NCBI GenBank assembly: GCA_965213525.1
Contig: OZ243889.1
Coordinates: 1,426,001 to 1,490,000, forward strand
From: G965213525 sp965213525
GTDB lineage: Bacteria > Actinomycetota > Acidimicrobiia > Acidimicrobiales > Poriferisodalaceae
Reading direction: 5' to 3'
Length of the DNA stretch: 64,000 bases
The translations under genes were made by a program, and so were the position numbers. Below the pieces are notes generated by a model. The model was not told the DNA's origin, ran no database searches, and saw only the letters and a program-made list of their open reading frames with translations. This document shows positions 56,252 to 64,000 of this stretch, piece by piece (positions within the stretch are counted from its first letter, which is position 1; each line of letters opens with the position of its first letter).

Positions 56252-57168
56252 TCGAGCTCGACGCCACCTCCCGGCACCCCTCTGCGCCCCCACCGACGGG
56301 CGGCAATGCCGGTGACGTCGACCACGGTGTCGAGGTCGCCCGGCTGACCGGGTCGCTCGGCGCCGAGGTGCACGGGCTCGACCTCGCTTCCGGTGACGGC
56401 GCCGCCGTGGCCGCCCTGCGCCGCCTGGTCGTCGAGCACCAGGTGGTGGCGGTGCGCGACCAGCGCATCGATCTCGAGCGGCTGTCGGCGCTGACCGTCG
56501 AGCTCGGTGGGTTCGGTGAGACCCCGTTCCTGCGGTCGGTGCCCGGTCACCCCGGGGTGGTCGAGGTGGTCAAGGAGGCCGACGAGGCGAGCCTGGTCAC
56601 CTTCGGCGGGGCCTGGCACTCGGACTGGAGCTTCCAGGAGAGCCCGCCCAGCTTCACCCTGCTGCACGCCGCCGAGGTCCCTCCCCAGGGCGGGGACACC
56701 CTGTTCGCCGACCAGCACCGCGCCTATGAGACCCTGAGCGCCGGACTGCGCCACACCCTGGACGGCCTGCGCGCCGTGCACAGCGCCGGGCGGGCCTACG
56801 CCCCCACCGGCATCCTCGCCGCCACGAGCCGGGGTCGCACGATGCCGATCGACACCAGTGACGAGGCCCGGGCCGAGCAGGTCCACCCGCTGGTGATCAC
56901 CCACCCCGAGACCGGACGGCGAGCCCTGTTCTGCAACCCGACCTACACGGTCCGCCTCGACGGGTGGACCGCAGCCGAGGGCGCCCCCCTGCTCGGGCAC
57001 CTGTACGACCACGGCACCCGCCCCGAGATGACCTGCCGGGTGCGGTGGGCGCCCGAGACGCTGGTGATCTGGGACAACCGCTGCACCCAGCACCTGGCCG
57101 TCAACGACTACGACGGCCACCGCCGCCAGCTCCACCGCACCACCGTCGTCGGCGCCCCGCCCACCTGA
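56248..57168 (+). CDS. TauD/TfdA family Fe(II)/2-oxoglutarate dioxygenase
   Basis: A 306-residue oxygenase. LTGSLGAEVHGLDLASGD is the usual start; the iron ligands are H-S-D in FGGAWHSDWSFQESPPSFTLLHA and the distal His in LVIWDNRCTQHLAVNDYDGHRRQLHRTTV, with the 2-oxoglutarate-binding Arg in the same segment. The substrate could be taurine-like, a sulphonate or another small acid; it cannot be told from sequence. Coupled by GTGA to the TIGR03084 gene, so the two may act on one pathway. Confidence 0.92.
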   Translation: MIELDATSRHPSAPPPTGGNAGDVDHGVEVARLTGSLGAEVHGLDLASGDGAAVAALRRLVVEHQVVAVRDQRIDLERLSALTVELGGFGETPFLRSVPGHPGVVEVVKEADEASLVTFGGAWHSDWSFQESPPSFTLLHAAEVPPQGGDTLFADQHRAYETLSAGLRHTLDGLRAVHSAGRAYAPTGILAATSRGRTMPIDTSDEARAEQVHPLVITHPETGRRALFCNPTYTVRLDGWTAAEGAPLLGHLYDHGTRPEMTCRVRWAPETLVIWDNRCTQHLAVNDYDGHRRQLHRTTVVGAPPT

Positions 57169-57300
57169 CCGGGGGCCGCCACCCGGTCGTGGCGACGCGC
57201 GGCCGGATGCACGAGCACGCGACCCGGGGTGGTGGCCGTCGGTCTGGACGGCCGCCCGGGTGCACCGGGGTCGTGCACCCGACGCGGGACACCCGGTCTC

Positions 57301-57306
57301 TACGGT
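57301..57306 (+). promoter_or_regulatory. Leaderless-type -10 box (TACGGT) before the MFS gene
   Basis: TACGGT ends 7 nt before the GTG at 57314, favouring that start over the in-frame GTG at 57305, which overlaps the box. Confidence 0.4.
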
Positions 57307-57313
57307 GTCGCCC

Positions 57314-59146
57314 GTGACGTCGACCGCACCGCCCACCGACGCCCGGTCCGGCCCGGGTCAGGGGTCATCGATCGTCCGCCTGGTCGTGGCGGCGGCGGTG
57401 GCCATCGCCTTCGCCGACAGCGCCATCGTCGTGCTCGCCCTGCCCGAGCTGTACGGCGAGTTCGACCTCACGATCGTCGAGGTGTCCAACGTCATCACCG
57501 TCTACAACGTCGCCATCGCTGTGGCGGCGGTGGTGGTGTGGGCGATCGTGCCCCGCACCCGGCCGGCCAGCCTGATCGGCGCCGGCTTCGCCTGCTTCGC
57601 CCTGGCCTCGCTGCTGTGCGGGGTGGCCGGTTCGTTCAGCCTGCTGCTCATCGGGCGCGCCCTGCAGGGCGTCGGGGCGGCGGGGGCGCTGGTCGGCGCG
57701 GTGGCGATCGCCCGGGTCAGCGGCACCGACGGCGGGGGGGCGACCCGCACCTGGGCGCTGGCCGCCACGGTCGGCACGGCCCTCGGCCCGGCCCTCGGCG
57801 GCGTGTTGACCGAGCTCGGTTCGTGGCGGGCGATCTTCCTCGCCCAGGCCCCGGTCGCGGCCCTGGCGCTGCTCGTCCTCGCTGACCGGCGGGTGCGGGA
57901 GCTGCGCCCCGAGCCGGCCGCCGGTCTCGGCTGGCGCTCGTGGTTGGCCAACGGGGCCTACGTGTTCGTCTTCGGGGCCCTGGTCGGCGCGCTGTTCCTG
58001 GCTGTGCTGCTCGTCGTGGTGGTGTGGCGGTTCTCTCCGATCGAGGGGGCGGCCATCGTCTCGGTGCTCCCGGTCGCGACGCTCCTGGCCGGGTGGGCAG
58101 GGCGTCGCCTCACCTCCGAGGCGCTGGTGACCGGTGGGTCGGTGCTGCTCGCCGGCGGGCTGGTGGGGGCGGCGCTGCTGCCCGGAGCCGACGTCGTGTG
58201 GGTGGTGGGATCCCTGGCGCTCTGCGGCGCCGGACTCGGGGCCCTCTCCGCGGTCCTCGGGCCGGCGTCCACCCCCCCAGGCGCACCGGCGCTGCGGTCG
58301 AGCGCGGCCACGGTGGGTGCCCGCCACGCCGGCTTCGTGCTCGGTCTGGTGCTGGTGGCCCCGGTCTTGGCGACCACGATCGACGACGCCATCGACGACG
58401 CCGCCCTCGGCGCCACCGCCACCGTCCTCGACGCCGAGATCGGCCTGTCGACCAAGGTGCCCCTCGCCCTGGACCTCGCCGACGAGGTGCTCGGCACCCC
58501 CGACGGGGAGGTCCCCGATCTCGACGCCGTCTTCGGCGCCGACGTCGTCGAGGGGGGCCAGCTCTCCGGCGCCCGCGACGCCCTGCTCGAGGCCGTCGAC
58601 GAGCCGCTCACCCGCGCGTTCCGTCCCGCCTTCGCACTGGCTGCGCTGCTGGCGGTCGCGGCGGCGATCCCCGCCCTCGGCGTGGTGGCGGTGCGGGGGG
58701 CGAGGTGGGCGGCCGTGCCGAGGGCGGTGGCGGTCGCGGCGGTGCTGCCCGTCGCCCTCATCGGCGCCGAGGTGGCAGCCGGGGCCCGAGACGTCGGGGA
58801 GCTGGATCTTGCCGACCCGTGCGACCCCGATGCGTCCTCGTTCGATCGCGGCGGCATGGACGGGCTGGCTCAGCGCATCGCGCTGTCCTCGCTGAACGGC
58901 GCGGCGTGTGACATCGGGGTGAGCCGAGAGGTCATGGTGTTGTCGTTGGTGCCCGACGCTGGCTTCTCTGACCAGGTCGACTGGGATTCCGACGTCGTCG
59001 TCGACGCCGTCCAGGCCGGTCTGGCCCGCTCGGTCGACGACGCCCTCGACGACGCCGGGGTGCCCGGCTTCTTGTCCGCCCCGTTGCGCTTCGCCATCGA
59101 ACGAGCCCCCCTGAGCTGGCTGCTCGGCCTGCTCGGGTTGGACTGA
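57314..59146 (+). CDS. MFS transporter with two extra non-membrane domains
   Basis: A 610-residue membrane protein. The N-terminal half is a standard drug/H+ antiporter-type MFS (SIVVLALPELYGEFDL, LLLIGRALQGVGAAGALVGAVAIAR and LGPALGGVLTELGSWRAIFL as in the 14-helix EmrB/QacA group). After helix 11 there is a soluble insert of about 95 residues (DDAIDDAALGATATVLDAEIGL onward). After the last two helices comes a C-terminal domain of about 110 residues with paired cysteines (DLADPCDPDASSFDRG and LNGAACDIGVSREVMVLSL). These extra parts are not usual for MFS exporters. Substrate unknown. Confidence 0.82.
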   Translation: MTSTAPPTDARSGPGQGSSIVRLVVAAAVAIAFADSAIVVLALPELYGEFDLTIVEVSNVITVYNVAIAVAAVVVWAIVPRTRPASLIGAGFACFALASLLCGVAGSFSLLLIGRALQGVGAAGALVGAVAIARVSGTDGGGATRTWALAATVGTALGPALGGVLTELGSWRAIFLAQAPVAALALLVLADRRVRELRPEPAAGLGWRSWLANGAYVFVFGALVGALFLAVLLVVVVWRFSPIEGAAIVSVLPVATLLAGWAGRRLTSEALVTGGSVLLAGGLVGAALLPGADVVWVVGSLALCGAGLGALSAVLGPASTPPGAPALRSSAATVGARHAGFVLGLVLVAPVLATTIDDAIDDAALGATATVLDAEIGLSTKVPLALDLADEVLGTPDGEVPDLDAVFGADVVEGGQLSGARDALLEAVDEPLTRAFRPAFALAALLAVAAAIPALGVVAVRGARWAAVPRAVAVAAVLPVALIGAEVAAGARDVGELDLADPCDPDASSFDRGGMDGLAQRIALSSLNGAACDIGVSREVMVLSLVPDAGFSDQVDWDSDVVVDAVQAGLARSVDDALDDAGVPGFLSAPLRFAIERAPLSWLLGLLGLD

Positions 59147-59270
59147 GCCCCACGCCGCCCGACGTCAACGGCGCACAGACCTCGCTGCGAGACGGCAGAG
59201 CCCGCCGCCCCGGGTGCTCTCCGGTGACGACGGGCTCAGGCCACGTCCAGACGTCTGATCGTCGGGCCGA

Positions 59271-59289
59271 CGGACCATCGCACGGTCCG
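59271..59289 (-). terminator. Hairpin just after katG
   Basis: CGGACC/GGTCCG form a 6-bp stem with a 7-nt loop, 16 bp beyond the katG stop. A second weak pair (GAGCCCG at 59198-59204 with CGGGCTC at 59231-59237) lies further on and could serve the convergent MFS gene. No T-runs. Confidence 0.35.
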
Positions 59290-59304
59290 CCCAGCCGACG
59301 CGGC

Positions 59305-61524
<2,220 letters not shown>

Positions 61525-61591
61525 GTCGCTCCTCGTTGCGTTCGATTGGCAGTCAGGTGGTGGCCCGCTGGTGGCGGCTCTCGGCGAGACG

Positions 61592-62134
61592 TCACGTCGG
61601 GTCGGGTTCAGCGGCCGTGGTGCTGGCGGTGCCGGCGCTGGCGCCGCAGGTGGCGCAGAGGCCCCGGAAGACGATCTCGGCCGAGTCGATCGAGCACCCG
61701 GGCGGGGCGTCGGCGACGGTCAGTGCCGCACCATCGGGCTCGCCAGCACAGGGTGCGCCGGTACCGGCGTCATCGTCTCGGGGCGCAGCGGCGGGACCGA
61801 TCAGCACCTGGGGACGGGTGGCGATCACGTCGTCGACGCGCCCGCACGCTCGGCAGACGAAGTGGTCGTGACCGCCGGTGTTGGGGTCGAACCGGGTGCC
61901 GCCGCTGCCGACGGTGACCGGACGCACCTCGCCCAGGTCGACCAGGTCGTTGAGCGCCTGGTACACGGTGCGGAGCGAGACCGTGGGCATGTGGGCCCGC
62001 ACCCGGGCCCAGACGGCATCGGCGGTGAGGTGGCCCGCCTCGCCGTGCAGGGCGTCGAAGACCGCCCGGCGCTGCGGGGTCACCTTGAGGTTGCGCTGCC
62101 GGAACAGCGTGGTGAGCTCGTCCGGCGATCGCAT
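61592..62134 (-). CDS. Fur family transcriptional repressor (FurA/PerR-like)
   Basis: A 180-residue metal-dependent repressor. The DNA-binding part is LKVTPQRRAVFDALHGEAGHLTADAVWARVRAHMPTVSLRTVYQALNDLVDLGEV. Metal ligands are GGHDHFVCRACG (His89, His91, Cys94, Cys97) and a second pair C-A-T-C at 160/163, the structural zinc site. Residues about 110-147 form an unusual Ala/Gly/Asp-rich insert before the second pair. Its place before katG suggests it is the peroxide/iron-sensing repressor of the katG operon. The ATG at 62134 is 6 nt after TAGGTT, so its mRNA is probably leaderless. Confidence 0.95.
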   Translation of the reverse strand: MRSPDELTTLFRQRNLKVTPQRRAVFDALHGEAGHLTADAVWARVRAHMPTVSLRTVYQALNDLVDLGEVRPVTVGSGGTRFDPNTGGHDHFVCRACGRVDDVIATRPQVLIGPAAAPRDDDAGTGAPCAGEPDGAALTVADAPPGCSIDSAEIVFRGLCATCGASAGTASTTAAEPDPT

Positions 62135-62140
62135 GGTCCA

Positions 62141-62178
62141 AACCTAGGACGACGCCGGTCAAACGACAACCGTTGTTG
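62141..62178 (-). promoter_or_regulatory. furA-katG promoter with overlapping 7-1-7 operator
   Basis: On the minus strand: -35 TTGTCG (62169-62164), a 17-bp spacer, -10 TAGGTT (62146-62141), then 6 nt to the ATG, giving a leaderless start. The plus-strand sequence at 62164-62178 is CGACAAC-C-GTTGTTG, a 7-1-7 inverted repeat with one mismatch, the geometry of Fur/PerR boxes, and it covers the -35. This predicts that the repressor blocks its own promoter. Binding is inferred. Confidence 0.6.
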
Positions 62179-62306
62179 GTGGGCGCGTGCCCGGAGCCGT
62201 GCACGAGGAGGGGCCGTGCCCGGTCTCCCGCCCGCCGGTCCTGTGACGGGGTCACGGCCGTCGAGGACGTGACACGCTCGGCGCCTTCCACAGCAGGGGG
62301 ATCCAG

Positions 62307-63215
62307 ATGGCGAGTCCACAAGCCGAGGCCGTCAAGGACGCGCTGCGAGCGTTTCGTGAGCAGGCGATCGGGACCGGGCCCCAGCCCGACCTCGCCGAGC
62401 AGCGCGCCGCCATGGACGCCTGGCGTGACCTGGCGACCGAGCCGGCGGGCACGACGGTGACCGAGGTCGATGCGGGCGGGGTGGCGAGCCAGTGGGTGTC
62501 GACGCCCGGCGCGGTGCAGGACCGGGCGCTGGTGTACCTCCACGGCGGCGGCTACGTCCTCGGTTCCGCCCACACCCACTCCCGCCTGGCCGCCCACCTC
62601 GGCGCTGCCGTCGGGTGCCGGGTGCTGAACGTCGACTACCGCCTGGCCCCCGAGCACCCGCACCCCGCCGCGGTCCACGACGCCACCGCCGCCTATCGCT
62701 GGCTGCTCGACGGCGGGTACCAGGCGAACCACCTGGCGATCGCCGGTGATTCGGCGGGCGGGGGTCTCACCGTGGCCACCCTGGTCAACCTGCGCGACCA
62801 GGGGGTGGCCCAGCCCGCCGGCGGAGTTCCGCTGTCGCCCTGGATCGACCTGGAGGGCACCGGCGCCTCGATGGACACCAAGGCCGATGCCGATGTGGTG
62901 GTCGGGCGCGACGGGCTGAAGGTGATGAGCGATCACTTCCTCGCCGGGCACGACCCCCGCGACCCCCTCGCCGCCCCGCTGCACGCCGACCTCACCGGCC
63001 TGGCTCCGCTCTACGTGCAGGTCGGTGCCGACGAGACGCTGCTCGACGACGCCCTCCGCCTGGCCGCCAACGCCGCGGCGGCCGGGGTCGAGGTGCGCCT
63101 CGACTCGTTCCCCGAGATGCAGCACGTCTTCCAGGGGATGGCCGGCAACGCCCCCGAGGCCGACGAGGCGATCGCCCGCATCGGCACCTGGCTACGCCCG
63201 CGACTGGGGTTCTGA
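62307..63215 (+). CDS. Alpha/beta hydrolase, hormone-sensitive lipase family
   Basis: A 302-residue esterase. The oxyanion motif H-G-G-G is at 79-82 in LVYLHGGGYVLGS; NVDYRLAPEHPHPAAVHDA is typical of the HSL group; the nucleophile is Ser149 in G-D-S-A-G; Asp242 (VGADETLLDD) and His273 (MQHVFQGM) complete the triad. Cytosolic, no signal peptide. It may hydrolyse short acyl esters. The ATG at 62307 has a GGGGGA site upstream; divergent from the Fur gene. Confidence 0.93.
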   Translation: MASPQAEAVKDALRAFREQAIGTGPQPDLAEQRAAMDAWRDLATEPAGTTVTEVDAGGVASQWVSTPGAVQDRALVYLHGGGYVLGSAHTHSRLAAHLGAAVGCRVLNVDYRLAPEHPHPAAVHDATAAYRWLLDGGYQANHLAIAGDSAGGGLTVATLVNLRDQGVAQPAGGVPLSPWIDLEGTGASMDTKADADVVVGRDGLKVMSDHFLAGHDPRDPLAAPLHADLTGLAPLYVQVGADETLLDDALRLAANAAAAGVEVRLDSFPEMQHVFQGMAGNAPEADEAIARIGTWLRPRLGF

Positions 63216-63305
63216 GGACCATCTGGAGCCCGACGACGTGGCTACCCTCCGCCACGGGGCCTGCACGATCAGGGGCCCCGACGAGGCCGACGAGAACGGC
63301 ATCGG

Positions 63306-63391
63306 GCGAGCGTGGCGGAACTGGCAGACGCGCCGGGTTTAGGTCCCGGTGACCTCAGGTCGTGGGGGTTCGAATCCCCCCGCTCGCACCA
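63306..63391 (+). tRNA. tRNA-Leu (anticodon TAG)
   Basis: Acceptor stem GCGAGCG/CGCTCGC, anticodon stem CCGGG/CCCGG around loop TTTAGGT, a long variable arm (class II tRNA), T arm GGGTTCGAATCCC. Discriminator A and an encoded CCA at 63389-63391. Confidence 0.97.
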
Positions 63392-63439
63392 CCCCACCAC
63401 GCGCCCGACCGGAGTCAGCGGCGCCCGCCCCGTCGGCGC

Positions 63440-64000
63440 TCAGGGCTGCTCGTCGAGGCGTCGTGCCAGGGCCGCCAAGGCTCGGCCTCGATGGCTGAGC
63501 GCGGCCTTGTCGTCGGCGGTCATCTCGGCGAAGGTCCGCCCGTCGCCGTCGTCGGGCACGAAGAGCGGGTCGTAGCCGAAGCCGCCGCTGCCCCGGGTGG
63601 TCGCCAGCACCACGCCCTCGACGGTGCCCTCGGCCACCACCTCGCTGCCGTCGGCGCGGCGGAGCACCACGACGCTGCGGAACCGGGCCCGCCGGTCCTC
63701 GACGCCGGCCATGGCCCGCAGCAGCGCCGCCCGGTTGGCCGCATCGTCACCGGGGTCGCCGGCGCCCTCGTCGGCGGCGAACCGGGCCGAGCGCACGCCG
63801 GGACCGCCGCCCAGGTGGTCGACCTCCAGGCCCGAGTCATCGGCCAGGGCGGACATGCCGGTGGCCTCACCGACGGCCGTGGCCTTGAGGCGGGCGTTGC
63901 CGTCGAGATCAGCGGCGTCCTCCTCGACGGGACCCAGCCCCGTGGGCCCCGGGCGGACGTCGACCCCGACGAGCAGACGAGCGATCTCGGCGGCCTTGGC
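63440..64000 (-). CDS. Non-canonical purine NTP pyrophosphatase (RdgB/HAM1 family), 5' end beyond window
   Basis: Removes ITP/XTP and similar nucleotides. The frame is open to the window edge, so about the first 15-20 residues are missing. Visible are EEDAADLDGNARLKATAVGEAT (the E-N-A-x-x-K-A element, here G-N-A-R-L-K-A), ALADDSGLEVDHLGGGPGVRSARFA (metal-binding D-D-S-G-L), GYDPLFVPDDGDGRTFAEM and SHRGRAL (base-binding). The gene would overlap none of its neighbours; tRNA-Leu lies 48 bp past its stop on the other strand. Confidence 0.94.
   Translation of the reverse strand, partial: AKAAEIARLLVGVDVRPGPTGLGPVEEDAADLDGNARLKATAVGEATGMSALADDSGLEVDHLGGGPGVRSARFAADEGAGDPGDDAANRAALLRAMAGVEDRRARFRSVVVLRRADGSEVVAEGTVEGVVLATTRGSGGFGYDPLFVPDDGDGRTFAEMTADDKAALSHRGRALAALARRLDEQP

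Noticed and set aside
54656..56293. 545-codon minus-strand open frame covering the dehydrogenase and TIGR03084 genes
   Set aside because: It overlaps two recognisable genes in other frames and reads as Arg/Gly/Asp-rich noise.

Overview
The window is high-GC DNA (about 70% G+C by eye) from an actinobacterium. The set points to class Acidimicrobiia: secreted 'GYW...SDGG.FAFGDA' repeats, a TIGR03960/TIGR03936 pair beside rne-rplU-rpmA-obg-proB, class II DAHP synthase, a WS/DGAT acyltransferase, two ClpP proteins and many GTG starts. The class assignment is inference. I see no insertion sequence, integrase, prophage or CRISPR array; it reads as ordinary core chromosome.

Layout. 1-5 kb (+): end of an APH-like kinase, a PAC2 protein, an unknown protein, leuS, then tRNA-Ala. 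5-13.4 kb: a secreted FG-GAP/GYW-repeat protein (-), a methyltransferase and a winged-HTH regulator (+), then the minus-strand operon nadD - pseudo-LCP/LytR_C - rsfS - pgm. 13.6-17.5 kb (+): a sigma-70 factor, DAHP synthase and WS/DGAT. 17.6-19.9 kb (-): a MoxR ATPase with a CoxE-like VWA protein. 20.1-26.4 kb (+): a complete seven-gene Mrp Na+/H+ antiporter operon (mrpABCDEFG) with an extra 48-codon ORF between mrpE and mrpF.

26.5-45.8 kb is one long minus-strand run of housekeeping genes: tig-clpP-clpX, folC, ndk, mreB-mreC-mreD-mrdA-rodA (cell elongation), a B12-type radical SAM protein with its DUF2344 partner, rne, rplU, rpmA, obg, proB. 46-48 kb has two small membrane proteins and five tRNA genes (Gly, Pro, Arg, His, Lys). 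48.3-63.4 kb is mixed: a PRC/DUF2382 stress protein, a LigD-type polymerase domain, azlCD, a TrmA-family methyltransferase, rpe, a lipoprotein, a second clpP, a 3-hydroxyacyl-CoA dehydrogenase, a TIGR03084 protein with a TauD-like dioxygenase, an unusual MFS protein, furA-katG, an esterase and tRNA-Leu. The window ends inside an RdgB/HAM1 gene.

The most striking feature is at the mreC-mreD junction. Thirteen perfect copies of a 20-bp unit separate the mreC stop from the mreD start. Each unit is a 7-codon ORF (start-N-A-Q-P-T-P-stop) whose TGA overlaps the GTG of the next unit as GTGA, the same overlap used at most gene junctions here. The array is therefore a chain of 13 coupled micro-cistrons ending on the mreD start codon, and it stays coupled at any copy number. 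Two further general signals are frequent leaderless-type promoters (TANNNT 6-8 nt before the start codon) and a 7-1-7 inverted repeat over the -35 of the furA-katG promoter.
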